Below, piece by piece: positions 34,197 through 43,378 of a stretch of 64,000 bases of DNA (its first letter is position 1; each line of letters begins with the position of its first letter). The stretch comes from Bacteroidetes bacterium HGW-Bacteroidetes-16 (GTDB lineage Bacteria; Bacteroidota; Bacteroidia; Bacteroidales; F082): positions 186,001 through 250,000 of the forward strand of contig PHDN01000001.1 in assembly GCA_002840975.1 (NCBI GenBank). Reading direction: 5' to 3'. The notes beneath the pieces are model-generated. The model had not been told where the DNA came from. It ran no database searches and saw only the letters and a program-made list of their open reading frames with translations. The position numbers and the translations under genes are program-made.

Positions 34197-37040
34197 TCAT
34201 TTATTGAGTGCTTTTTTATCGAAATATTTTTGTACCAATGCCACCAATTCATCTTTAAAAATAGGTTTTGAAATATAATCATTGCATCCGGATTTGAGGA
34301 TTAATTTTCTGTCGTTAGACAGAACAAAAGCTGTTTGTGCAATAATGATAACGTCTTTGTTGAATTTCCGTATTTTACGTGTAGCTTCATATCCATTCAT
34401 TTCGGGCATCTGAATATCCATCAATATCAAATCGATGTCAGGATTATTGTGACATATTTCAACTGCTTCGATTCCGGTAGTTGCTTTTAAAACTTCTTTG
34501 CAATACTTTTTTGTGGCAATTGCAATCAAATTTAACGAGGTAGGATCGTCCTCCACGATTAGAATTTTAAGTTTTTTAATCTGGTTTCCGGCGATTTCAG
34601 CCGCAGTTGGAATTTCATTGTACCTTTTTTCTTGTGTTTTAGTAATGAACGGAATTGTAAAATAGAAAACTGAGCCTTTTCCTTTTTCGCTATTGACCCA
34701 GATTTTTCCACCCAGTAGTTCCACGTATGCTTTAGTAATCGACAAGCCCAATCCTGCACCCTGCAGCGCCATTTTATCAGCAATATCAGCCTGAATAAAT
34801 CGCTCAAATATGGCTTCCTGCCTGTCTTTTGGTATGCCCATGCCTGTATCTTTCACATAAAATTGTAGCAATGGGTCATGACCCATTGCTACAATTTCAT
34901 ACCCAAATTCTATGGTGCCATCGGTAGTAAATTTAATGGCGTTTTTGACCAGGTTGGTTAGAATGGCGAAAATTTTTTCACGGTCAGTAGTAATAATGGC
35001 TGTTTCAGAAGGCAACGATTTTTTAACGAGAAACTGTATTCCTTTTTTTTCAATCTCAGGTTTAAAAAAGGTATAGATGAAATCGATCTGTTCATTGATA
35101 TTCGACTTACTCAGGTATACTTCCATTTGTCCGGCTTCTATTTTGGAAATATTAACAATATCGTTAATGATATTGAGCATCCTGGCACCGCTTTTCTCAA
35201 TAATTTTTATATATTCCTGTTGCTCTTCACCGCTCAGGTCGGCTTGTTTCAACAGGTCGGCAAAGCCTAAAATGCCATTCATCGGAGTTCTTATTTCGTG
35301 CGACATATTCGCCAAGAATGCTGATTTTAACCGGTCGCTTTCTTCTGCGTGTTCTTTAGCCACAATCAGTTCAGCGGCCCGTTTTTCTTTCTCCTCATTT
35401 TGAAAAACGAGCTCTTTGTTCGCTATGATTAATTCCGCGGCTCTTTTTTCCTTTTCGTCGTTTTGAAACGCGAGTTCTTTGTTCGCTATGATTAATTCCG
35501 CGGCACGTTTTTCCTTCTCACCATTTTGAAACGCGAGTTCTTTGTTGGCAATGATTAATTCCGCCGCCCGTTTTTCCTTCTCATTATTTTGAAAAGCAAG
35601 TTCTTCGTTCGCTACGATTAACTCAGCTGACTTTTTTTCCTTTACTTCATTTTGAAAAGCAAGCTCTTTGTTGGCAATGATTAATTCTTTGGCCCGGTTC
35701 TCTTTTTCTCCGTTTTGAAACGCGAGCTCTTTGTTGGCAATGACTAATTCCGCGGCTCTTTTTTCCTTTTCGTTGTTTTGAAACGCGAGCTCTTGATTGG
35801 CAATGATTAATTCTTCTGCTCGTTTTTCCCTCTCTTTGTTTTGATAGGCAAGTTCTTTATTGGCAACAATTAGCTCCGCGGCCCGTTTTTCTTTTACCAC
35901 ATTTTGATAAGCAAGTTCTTCGTTTGCGATAATTAATTCTTTGGCCCGGTTTTCTTTTTCTCCGTTTTGAAAAGCGAGTTCTTTATTGGCAACGATTAAC
36001 TCCGCGGCTCTTTTTTCCTTTTCACCGTTTTGAAACGCGAGCTCTTTATTGGCAATAATTAATTCTTCTGCCCGCATTTCCCTCTCTTTGTTTTGATAAG
36101 CAAGTTCTTTATTGGCAACGATTAGCTCAGCGGCCCGTTTTTCTTTTACTACATTTTGATAAGCAAGTTCTTCATTGGCAATGGCCAATTCAGCAGCCCT
36201 TTTTTCTTTCTCTTTGTTTTGATAAGCAAGCTCTTTATTTGCGATAATCAACTCTGCGGCTCGTTTTTCTTTTACTCTTGTTTGAAATGAAAGTTCTTCG
36301 TTAGCAATGACTAACTCAGCAGCCCGTTTTTCTTTCTCTCTGTTTTGATAAGCAAGTTCTTTGTTAGCTATGATTAACTCAGCAGCCCGCTTTTCTTTTA
36401 CTTCTGTTTGAAATACAAGTTCTTCGTTTGCAATGACTAATTCTGCCGCCCGCTTTTCTTTCTCTTTGTTTTGAATGGTCAGTTTCTTATTGGCAATAAT
36501 TAACTCCGCAGCTCGTTTCTCCTTCTCCAGGTTTTGAAAGATCAGTTTTTTATTGGCAATAATTAACTCAGCAGATCGTTTTTCAATGGCTTCGTTTTGC
36601 GTTTTGATGAGTTCTCTTTTTTGTTTCAGTTCTACATCAGTCAGCTTTCGTTTTACCTCCAGATCGTATTCGCGCATGGCCCTTTTAATTGCAGGAACCA
36701 ACCTTTCAAGTTTGTTTTTAAGCACATAATCGGTTGCACCGTTTAACATGGCCTCAATGGCCCTGTCTTCCCCAATAGTTCCTGAAACGAAGATGAAAGG
36801 TATGTGAGCATAGTGCTGTCTGGAGATTTTTAACGCTTCGCTGCCCTGATATCCAGGCATGCTATAATCAGATATGATAATGTCGATGTTTTCTGATCCC
36901 AGAAAATGAACAAAATCATCTTTATTGTCGACCAAATAATAATCATGTTCGATTCCACTGCTTTCGATAATAGCGTGAATTAGCTCAGAATCATTAGGAG
37001 AATCTTCAAGGTGCAATATTTTTATTTTACGTTGCATCAT
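34197..37040 (-). CDS. Hybrid histidine kinase with nineteen 21-residue coiled-coil repeats
   Basis: 947 residues without membrane helices. N-terminal receiver (1-~125; IKILHLEDSPND, IIISDYSMPG, YVLKNK). Residues 155-553 are nineteen 21-residue units of the form RAAELIIANKELAFQNxEKEK (exactly three heptads each), with a partial twentieth. Then HisKA with His581 in AFLANMSHEIRTPMNGILGFADLL, HATPase_c (NLVKNAIKFT, GTGMGI-like, GAGLGLSITKAYV) and a C-terminal receiver (LMDIQMPEMNG). The long rod may transmit signals from the N-terminal receiver to the kinase core or set a distance in a complex. Last of a three-gene signalling unit. Confidence 0.92.
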   Translation of the reverse strand: MMQRKIKILHLEDSPNDSELIHAIIESSGIEHDYYLVDNKDDFVHFLGSENIDIIISDYSMPGYQGSEALKISRQHYAHIPFIFVSGTIGEDRAIEAMLNGATDYVLKNKLERLVPAIKRAMREYDLEVKRKLTDVELKQKRELIKTQNEAIEKRSAELIIANKKLIFQNLEKEKRAAELIIANKKLTIQNKEKEKRAAELVIANEELVFQTEVKEKRAAELIIANKELAYQNREKEKRAAELVIANEELSFQTRVKEKRAAELIIANKELAYQNKEKEKRAAELAIANEELAYQNVVKEKRAAELIVANKELAYQNKEREMRAEELIIANKELAFQNGEKEKRAAELIVANKELAFQNGEKENRAKELIIANEELAYQNVVKEKRAAELIVANKELAYQNKEREKRAEELIIANQELAFQNNEKEKRAAELVIANKELAFQNGEKENRAKELIIANKELAFQNEVKEKKSAELIVANEELAFQNNEKEKRAAELIIANKELAFQNGEKEKRAAELIIANKELAFQNDEKEKRAAELIIANKELVFQNEEKEKRAAELIVAKEHAEESDRLKSAFLANMSHEIRTPMNGILGFADLLKQADLSGEEQQEYIKIIEKSGARMLNIINDIVNISKIEAGQMEVYLSKSNINEQIDFIYTFFKPEIEKKGIQFLVKKSLPSETAIITTDREKIFAILTNLVKNAIKFTTDGTIEFGYEIVAMGHDPLLQFYVKDTGMGIPKDRQEAIFERFIQADIADKMALQGAGLGLSITKAYVELLGGKIWVNSEKGKGSVFYFTIPFITKTQEKRYNEIPTAAEIAGNQIKKLKILIVEDDPTSLNLIAIATKKYCKEVLKATTGIEAVEICHNNPDIDLILMDIQMPEMNGYEATRKIRKFNKDVIIIAQTAFVLSNDRKLILKSGCNDYISKPIFKDELVALVQKYFDKKALNK
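35382..36578 (-). repeat. Nineteen tandem 63-bp units in the kinase gene
   Basis: Coding repeats for residues 155-553 of the hybrid kinase. Units differ at synonymous and a few coding positions. Alternating unit types (KELAYQNKEKEK / EELAYQNVVKEK) suggest duplication of two-unit blocks. The array is in frame and free of stops. Confidence 0.92.
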
Positions 37041-37075
37041 TGCATGCGTTTTAGGTGTTATAAAAAAAAATTAAA

Positions 37076-37519
37076 TCAATTTTTTATTGGAGGGGGTTGA
37101 TTAATGACGGCCCAATACTGCCCCAAGGTTTTAATGGCCTCAAGGAATTGGGTAATGTCAACAGGCTTAACCACATAAGAGTTTGCTCCAAGTTTGTAAC
37201 TCTCAACCAGGTCTCTTTCTTCCCGGGATGAGGTAACCATAATTACGGGGATTAATTTAAAATCAGGATTGGTACGGATATGTCGAAGTACCTCGATTCC
37301 ATTCATCTTAGGCATCTTGATATCCAATAATATTACTACCGGAATACCGGTTTCATGAGAAAACTTACCACGTTTATATAAATAATCCAGGGCTTCTTCA
37401 CCATCTTCAGCGACAACAATTTCATTAATCAGGTGATTTTCAGAAAGTGCAGCCATGGTAAGCTCAACATCTTTTGGACTATCGTCCACAATCAGAATCC
37501 TTTTTATTTCTGTTTTCAT
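37076..37519 (-). CDS. Stand-alone receiver response regulator
   Basis: 147 residues, one receiver domain and no output domain: ILIVDDSPKDVELTMAAL, phospho-Asp in VVILLDIKMPKMNGIEVL, VTSSREE and Lys in YVVKPVD. The Rcp1-like form is typical of regulators that pair with phytochrome-type kinases such as the gene upstream (4 bases away). It probably relays phosphate between the two kinases of this operon. Confidence 0.92.
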   Translation of the reverse strand: MKTEIKRILIVDDSPKDVELTMAALSENHLINEIVVAEDGEEALDYLYKRGKFSHETGIPVVILLDIKMPKMNGIEVLRHIRTNPDFKLIPVIMVTSSREERDLVESYKLGANSYVVKPVDITQFLEAIKTLGQYWAVINQPPPIKN

Positions 37520-37523
37520 ACTT

Positions 37524-39416
37524 TTATATTTTTAACAAATGATTTGTTGGATTACTAAAGAAAAAGGTAGCGCCCTTGTCTCCCGATTTACCATCAGAAT
37601 CGCTTACCGCCCAACATTTTCCGCCATGCCTGGATACAATTCTGTTCACATTTGCAAGTCCAATGCCGATACCTTCAAAATCTTTTACTTTGTGCAGCCG
37701 TTGGAAAACACCAAATAGTTTATCTGCATACTTCATATCAAAACCTACACCGTTGTCTTTTACGTAAAATATTGTTTTTCCATCCTCTATATTGCCACCA
37801 ATTTCAATGACGGTTTTTTCCACATTCCTGGAATATTTTATTGCGTTGGAAATCAGGTTTATCCACACCTGATAGATTAAGTTTTCGTCTCCCCAGGCAT
37901 CCGGGAGGTCAAATAATTTAATTTCCACATCCCTGCCAGCCAATTCTTCGGTAAACGATTGAAGTGCACGGGTTACCATGCTTTTTGAATTAAGCCTGGT
38001 TCCTTGCAATTCGCTCCTTCCCAATCTTGAAAAGGTCAACAATGCGTCAATCAGTTCTCCCATTTCATGAGCCGATTCTGATATGATTTTTAAATATCTT
38101 AATCCTGAGTCGTTGAGTTGTGACGAATTACTTTTAATAAGTAGATCAACAAAACCCCCAATATGTCGGAGAGGCGCACGCAAATCGTGTGAAACAGAAT
38201 AACTGAACGACTCGAGTTCTTTATTAGCTGCTTCAAGCTGTATCGTTCTGTCATTTACTCTCTGCTCTAAGGTTTCGTTCAATTTTTTTATTTCTTGTTC
38301 TGCCCGTTTTCGTTCGGTAACATCATAACCTTGTCCAATAGTGACTAACACTGATTTTCCATCAGATGACATGATATTTGCCGAACTCAACAGAAGTATC
38401 CGCACGGAGCCATCGATATGAACGATATTCATTTCAGCCCCCTCCATCCGCTCACCATGATGGGTTCTCTTTATAAGGTCCATTGAACTGTCCGCCGAAT
38501 CAGTCGGGAACAAAATTTCCGGGTTTCTGCCAATGACATCGTTTTCTATTCTTCCGGTGAGAGATTCAAAGGCCTTATTGAACCGCGTGATTTTAAAATG
38601 TGTGTCCCAAACGATAATCGGGGCATTCGCACAATCGAGCAAATTTCCCAGGTATTCGTTCATCTCACGTTGCTCCTCATTCTTAAGGATTAATTCAGCA
38701 GCCCTTTTTTCTTTCTCCTTGTTTTGAAAGGCCAGTTCTTTGTTGGCAATGATCAGTTCTTCTGCCCGCTTTTCCTTTTCTTTAATCTGAAGCAAATATT
38801 TGGCAGTGACGAATAACAAAAACAAGGTAAACACAGTCATTAAAACAAACATACCCGCCGAAAACCAATTCACTATTGCCATTCTGCGCTCATTGGTATT
38901 TTTAAGTCGTTTAAACACGGCGACTTCTTCCATTTGAATATCATTGGTCAACCGGCTCATGCGGTCGGAAAAATATTTTCCCTTATTGGTGGATGAATAT
39001 GCAATGGCGGATTCTAATCCTTGATTACTTCTTAATTTAACCTGATGTAACGAAAATTCCAAACGGTTTTGTACATAAATACTGATAGAATCTAACCGTT
39101 GTTGCTGCACCGGATTTTTTAACATCATTTTCCTGAGCTGCCCGATGCTGTTAAAGATTGTTTTTTCGGCAATAAATAAGGGATCAAGAATCGTACTGTC
39201 TCCGGTAAGAACAAAACCACGGGCAGCACTTTCAATGTCTTTGAAAAGTAATAAGATCCCGGACGATCTGGAAATAACGTCCTCGGTGTGTTGAACCAAA
39301 TGTTCCGTGTCAGCAAGTTTTCGCTTGCTATCATAAAAGGTATAACCTATAAATACATTGAATACCAGAATGAGACTTGAAAAGATTAAGATTTTTTTAT
39401 TGATACTAATGTTCAT
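37524..39416 (-). CDS. CHASE3-PAS sensor histidine kinase
   Basis: 630 residues from the ATG at 39416 (MNISINKKILIFSSLILVF), which puts the first membrane helix at the N-terminus; the frame opens to 39467. Order: membrane helix, CHASE3-like helical sensor (~30-175; SAARGFVLTGD), second membrane helix, two units of the same RAEELIIANKELAFQN coiled coil seen in the hybrid kinase, PAS (~250-370), HisKA (SYSVSHDLRAPLRHIGGFVDLL) and HATPase_c (NLISNAIKYS, GIGIGLANVNRIVSRHGG) of the bacteriophytochrome-like class. First gene of the three-gene unit. Confidence 0.92.
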   Translation of the reverse strand: MNISINKKILIFSSLILVFNVFIGYTFYDSKRKLADTEHLVQHTEDVISRSSGILLLFKDIESAARGFVLTGDSTILDPLFIAEKTIFNSIGQLRKMMLKNPVQQQRLDSISIYVQNRLEFSLHQVKLRSNQGLESAIAYSSTNKGKYFSDRMSRLTNDIQMEEVAVFKRLKNTNERRMAIVNWFSAGMFVLMTVFTLFLLFVTAKYLLQIKEKEKRAEELIIANKELAFQNKEKEKRAAELILKNEEQREMNEYLGNLLDCANAPIIVWDTHFKITRFNKAFESLTGRIENDVIGRNPEILFPTDSADSSMDLIKRTHHGERMEGAEMNIVHIDGSVRILLLSSANIMSSDGKSVLVTIGQGYDVTERKRAEQEIKKLNETLEQRVNDRTIQLEAANKELESFSYSVSHDLRAPLRHIGGFVDLLIKSNSSQLNDSGLRYLKIISESAHEMGELIDALLTFSRLGRSELQGTRLNSKSMVTRALQSFTEELAGRDVEIKLFDLPDAWGDENLIYQVWINLISNAIKYSRNVEKTVIEIGGNIEDGKTIFYVKDNGVGFDMKYADKLFGVFQRLHKVKDFEGIGIGLANVNRIVSRHGGKCWAVSDSDGKSGDKGATFFFSNPTNHLLKI

Positions 39417-39568
39417 ACAACCTTTTGTTTTATTGGATATCGACAAATCTAAACCGGTATTAATCAAGCACCCTGCATTATTATCATCGGTGGCTTTCTA
39501 AGTCATTCATTCAAAGATTTATCCTGTATTAATCCATACAAAGTTGATGACTTTTAATCCATAAAAGT

Positions 39569-39598
39569 GTTACATCACTTTATAAATAAGTTACATCA
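39569..39598 (+). promoter_or_regulatory. Two direct repeats GTTACATCA, 21 bp apart
   Basis: GTTACATCA at 39569-39577 and 39590-39598, start-to-start distance 21 bp (two helical turns), in the 412-base divergent region between the CHASE3 kinase and the TonB receptor. Possible regulator site. The rest of the region shows only AT-rich sequence and a poly-T stretch near 39680. Confidence 0.35.
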
Positions 39599-39828
39599 TT
39601 CACACATTTCTTAATTAGTGAACAATCTTCATTTTAAGAAAGTTGACGATCTTTTACTATTAACCTGATAGGGATATTTTTTTGTTTTTTTTTACCTTCA
39701 TTACAACCCACTCAAATTTATCATGTCTTTAATGTTGAATCAACCGAAATATCAATTCAATTCGGTAAAACCACAAATTCTAATCAATATAAACAAAAAT
39801 GCATGGAAATTCATGTTAATGGTAAACT

Positions 39829-42189
39829 ATGCTCAAATCAAAAAAATCAATGAAAAAATTAGCCCTGATAATTATGCTGGCTTTTATATCCAGTCTGCAT
39901 TTCTTTGCAAACAACTACTCACAAACCGTCCGTGGTTACGTCATCGATCAGGACACCAAAATGCCGGTCTTTGGAGTGAACATCCTGATTATAGACTCCG
40001 ATCCCCCACAGGGAGCATCCACCGATGAAAACGGATACTTTAAAATAGAAAATGTACAGGTAGGCCGGATTTCCCTGCGACTTTCGTGCTTGGGCTACGA
40101 AACCAGGACCATTCCGAACCTGATGGTTGGAACCGGAAAAGAAGTGTTCGCAACTTTCGAGATGCAGGAATCGCTGATCAGTTTAAACGAAATCGTGATC
40201 TCAGGAGCCACAGAAAAGGGAGAGGTAAACAATGAAATGTCGCTGATCAGTGCCCGACAGGTAACGGTAGAAGAAACACAACGCTTTGCAGGATCGCTGG
40301 ACGACCCATCGCGCATGGTATCGGCATTTGCCGGCGTCACCAGCGATCCACTGGGAAACAACGACATCGTGGTGCGTGGAAATTCCCCCAAAGGAATCCT
40401 ATGGAAACTGGAGGGAGTAGACATTCCAAACCCAAACCATTTTAGTGATGAAAGCACCACCGGCGGTCCCATCAACGCCCTGAGCAGCAACATGCTGGCC
40501 AACTCTGACTTTTACACGGGTGCCTTTGCACCTGAATATGGTAATGCCCTCTCAGGTATCTTTGATGTGATGCTGCGTACCGGCAACAACGAAAAACCAG
40601 AATACACCCTTGGAATAGGTGTACTGGGTGTTGACCTGGCAGCCGAAGGCCCGTTTAAAAAGGGTTACAGCGGATCGTACCTGGCCAATTACAGGTATTC
40701 ATCGCTGGGCCTCCTCGATAATCTGGGGGTTGTCGATTTCGGTGGCATCCCAAAATACCAGGATTTGAGTTATAAAGTGAATCTGCCCACCAACAATGCC
40801 GGAACCTTTACCTTATTTGGTTTGGGTGGCATCAGCAGTATGATCGATGATTTCAGCGACAAAAGTGAAGTCGTAACCGAGAAATTCGAATATAAATCGC
40901 ATATGGGTACGGCCGGTATCAATCATTTCTATCCATTTTCACCCATTGCATCCCTAAAATCCTCCATCAGTATATCAACCAATGGAAGTGAAGTGGAAGC
41001 CCAGGAACTAAAAGAAGGCAACATGGTGCCGACAGTCCATGGCCATTGGGACAAAGCTACCTATCGGGGATCGGTAATTTACAATCAAAAAATAAGTACC
41101 CGGCACGTTTTTTCCACGGGCATCAACTACGACCACTTTGTTTATGATATGAAAGATGAATACCTGGATGATGAATTCAACCAATGGAGGAATGGCATTC
41201 AACTGACAAAGGACGCGGGTTTGGTACAGGGATTTGTTTCGTGGAAATTCAGGATTAATCAGCAACTTACCATGGTAAGCGGACTACATTATAGTCAGTT
41301 TATGCTGAACAACGCTTCCGCCCTGGAGCCACGCCTGGCACTTAACTGGCAACTTTCGCCATCCAAAACACTCAGTATTGGCTACGGGCAACACAGCATG
41401 GTGGAAAGTATCGTAACCTATTATCACACGGTTTACGATGCAAATGGAGTCCCCTCCCTGCCCAACATAAACCTGGGACTAACCAAATCAGATCATTATG
41501 TGCTGGGCTATGAGCAAAGATTATCCGAAAAGTGGGATTTAAACCTGGAGGTGTATTACCAAAACCTGCACAGTGTGCCCGTCGAAAACATCGACACCAG
41601 CTACTATTCGCTTATTAACGAATCGCATGGTTACGTTGACAAATCGCTTGTGAGCAGAGGCAAAGGCTACAATTACGGCCTGGAACTCACTATGGAACGC
41701 TACTTCTTCAACAACTGGTATATGATGCTTAGTGGTTCACTGTTCGATTCAAAATACAAGGCCATGGACGGTGTTTGGCGAAACACACGGTACAATACCA
41801 GCTATGCCGCCAATTTCCTTATTGGGAAAGAATTTAAGATCGGTAAACCCGAGAACGGCAATAAGCTCAGTGTCAACACCAAGTTTTTTGTCAATGGTGG
41901 TAACCGTTACCTCCCTGTTGACCTTGAAAAATCGCGCATAAAAAGAAGCACGGTTTACAACACAAGTGAGGCCTTCAAGAATTCGATGGGGAAAGTTTAC
42001 CAGATGAATTTAACGGTAAGTTACTCTGTCAACCGACCCAAAGTGCGACACGAAATTTACCTTGATATTTACAATGTGTTTAATAACCAGGCTCCTGTGG
42101 AACAATACTACGACAAAAATAAAGATGAAATTGGCACTTACACACAGTTGAATATGATTCCGAACATCATGTATAAGATTCATTTTTAA
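39829..42189 (+). CDS. TonB-dependent outer-membrane receptor
   Basis: 786 residues. Signal peptide (KKLALIIMLAFISSLHFFANNYSQ), carboxypeptidase-like regulatory domain (~35-115; VRGYVIDQDTKMPVFGVNILI), plug (~120-235; NNDIVVRGNSPKGILWKLEGVDIPNPNHF) and a beta-barrel to the end (final YKIHF). It imports a ligand across the outer membrane using TonB energy. The ligand is unknown and no SusD gene follows, so this is not a standard polysaccharide locus. An alternative start is the ATG at 39850. Its end overlaps the convergent alanine racemase gene by 4 bases. Confidence 0.9.
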   Translation: MLKSKKSMKKLALIIMLAFISSLHFFANNYSQTVRGYVIDQDTKMPVFGVNILIIDSDPPQGASTDENGYFKIENVQVGRISLRLSCLGYETRTIPNLMVGTGKEVFATFEMQESLISLNEIVISGATEKGEVNNEMSLISARQVTVEETQRFAGSLDDPSRMVSAFAGVTSDPLGNNDIVVRGNSPKGILWKLEGVDIPNPNHFSDESTTGGPINALSSNMLANSDFYTGAFAPEYGNALSGIFDVMLRTGNNEKPEYTLGIGVLGVDLAAEGPFKKGYSGSYLANYRYSSLGLLDNLGVVDFGGIPKYQDLSYKVNLPTNNAGTFTLFGLGGISSMIDDFSDKSEVVTEKFEYKSHMGTAGINHFYPFSPIASLKSSISISTNGSEVEAQELKEGNMVPTVHGHWDKATYRGSVIYNQKISTRHVFSTGINYDHFVYDMKDEYLDDEFNQWRNGIQLTKDAGLVQGFVSWKFRINQQLTMVSGLHYSQFMLNNASALEPRLALNWQLSPSKTLSIGYGQHSMVESIVTYYHTVYDANGVPSLPNINLGLTKSDHYVLGYEQRLSEKWDLNLEVYYQNLHSVPVENIDTSYYSLINESHGYVDKSLVSRGKGYNYGLELTMERYFFNNWYMMLSGSLFDSKYKAMDGVWRNTRYNTSYAANFLIGKEFKIGKPENGNKLSVNTKFFVNGGNRYLPVDLEKSRIKRSTVYNTSEAFKNSMGKVYQMNLTVSYSVNRPKVRHEIYLDIYNVFNNQAPVEQYYDKNKDEIGTYTQLNMIPNIMYKIHF

Positions 42190-43349
42190 ATCACCCTGCG
42201 ATTTATTCTTTCCGAGAGGTGGGCGAGCACTTCATAATTCAACTGGTCGCTGATGTCGCTGAAAGCACTGACTTTAATCTCCAGATCGCCCTGCGTTCCG
42301 ATGATGACGACCTCATCGCCTACCTCAACATTTGGAACATTTGATACATCGGCCATAATCATGTTCATGTTAACTACGCCAATCACGCTGCATCTCATAC
42401 CACCAATCAGCACCCGGCCTTTGTTACTCAACGACCGGCTGTAACCACCTGAATATCCGATGGGAATCAAGGCTGTGAGTGTTTCGGTCTGCGCCAGATA
42501 GGAGATTCCGTAACCGACGAACTCCCCAACTTTCACCGCCTTGATAGCCATAATCTGGCTTTGCCATCCAAGAATTCTTTGCAGGGGATTTATTTTGGAC
42601 CTCTTGTTGCTGAGGTAGCTGATAAATGTTTCGGCACTCGACCAAAAACCGTACTGCATGATCCCAACGCGAACCAGGTCCATCCTGGATTTGGGATAGG
42701 TAAAAGCCGCCGCCGAATTGGCCACATGTCTGTATTTAGGCTTGATATTGTTATCGGTAAGAATGGCCAACATCTTTTGATATTTACTGAGTTGTTTTTG
42801 AATCCGGGAGTGGTTTGAGATGCTTTCAGGTCCGGCCAGGTGGGTGCAAAACCCGGCTATTTCAAAAAACTCCTCATTTTCAAGAATGAGTGCAATGGCC
42901 TCGCGAAGTTCGCGCATATCCAGTCCTGAGCGGTTCATACCCGTTTCGGCCTCTAAATGGATTTTTGCTTTGATATTTAATTTTTTAGCTACTTCCAATG
43001 CCACATTCAAACGGTCGAGGTTAAAAACAAAAAACTCAAGTCCTTTGGAAATGGCTTCTTCCACATTGTCATCGCAAATCCAGCCCATGATCATGATGGA
43101 GGCCGGGCTTGCAAGGCTATTATACACACGGACGGCTTCACCGTAATCGAATACCGAAAAATGGTCGATGCCGTGCTTTTCGAACAGAGGGACAATTTGT
43201 TCAATTCCATGACCATAGGCATTGGCTTTTACGACAGTAGAAATTTTTACCTTAGGTCCCAGTTTTTTCTTTAAGAACTGGATGTTATTTATAATTGCAT
43301 TTTCTTTGAGTGTGATCTGTGAACTACTATTCATCGGTGGTTTCTTCAA
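42186..43349 (-). CDS. alr: Alanine racemase
   Basis: 387 residues. PLP lysine Lys41 in TVVKANAYGHG; TIM-barrel motifs HLEAETGMNRSGL and VRVGIMQYG; catalytic tyrosine region VGYGISYLAQ; C-terminal beta domain (MIMADVSNVPNVEVGDEVVIIG). It interconverts L- and D-alanine for peptidoglycan. The start could also be the ATG at 43334. Upstream gene in the same direction is an M20 peptidase, 29 bases away. Confidence 0.93.
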   Translation of the reverse strand: MKKPPMNSSSQITLKENAIINNIQFLKKKLGPKVKISTVVKANAYGHGIEQIVPLFEKHGIDHFSVFDYGEAVRVYNSLASPASIMIMGWICDDNVEEAISKGLEFFVFNLDRLNVALEVAKKLNIKAKIHLEAETGMNRSGLDMRELREAIALILENEEFFEIAGFCTHLAGPESISNHSRIQKQLSKYQKMLAILTDNNIKPKYRHVANSAAAFTYPKSRMDLVRVGIMQYGFWSSAETFISYLSNKRSKINPLQRILGWQSQIMAIKAVKVGEFVGYGISYLAQTETLTALIPIGYSGGYSRSLSNKGRVLIGGMRCSVIGVVNMNMIMADVSNVPNVEVGDEVVIIGTQGDLEIKVSAFSDISDQLNYEVLAHLSERINRRVI

Positions 43350-43378
43350 ATTTTGAATTTACATTTTTTAGTTCCGGT

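Noticed and set aside
35077-35403. Serine/phenylalanine-rich plus-strand frame opposite the hybrid kinase
   Set aside because: Antisense shadow of the HisKA region; composition is the mirror of the kinase codons and nothing domain-like is seen.
35382-36578. Regular ~63-bp periodicity that at first sight suggests a CRISPR or satellite array
   Set aside because: In frame with a heptad coiled coil and without unique spacers between exact repeats; it is coding sequence.
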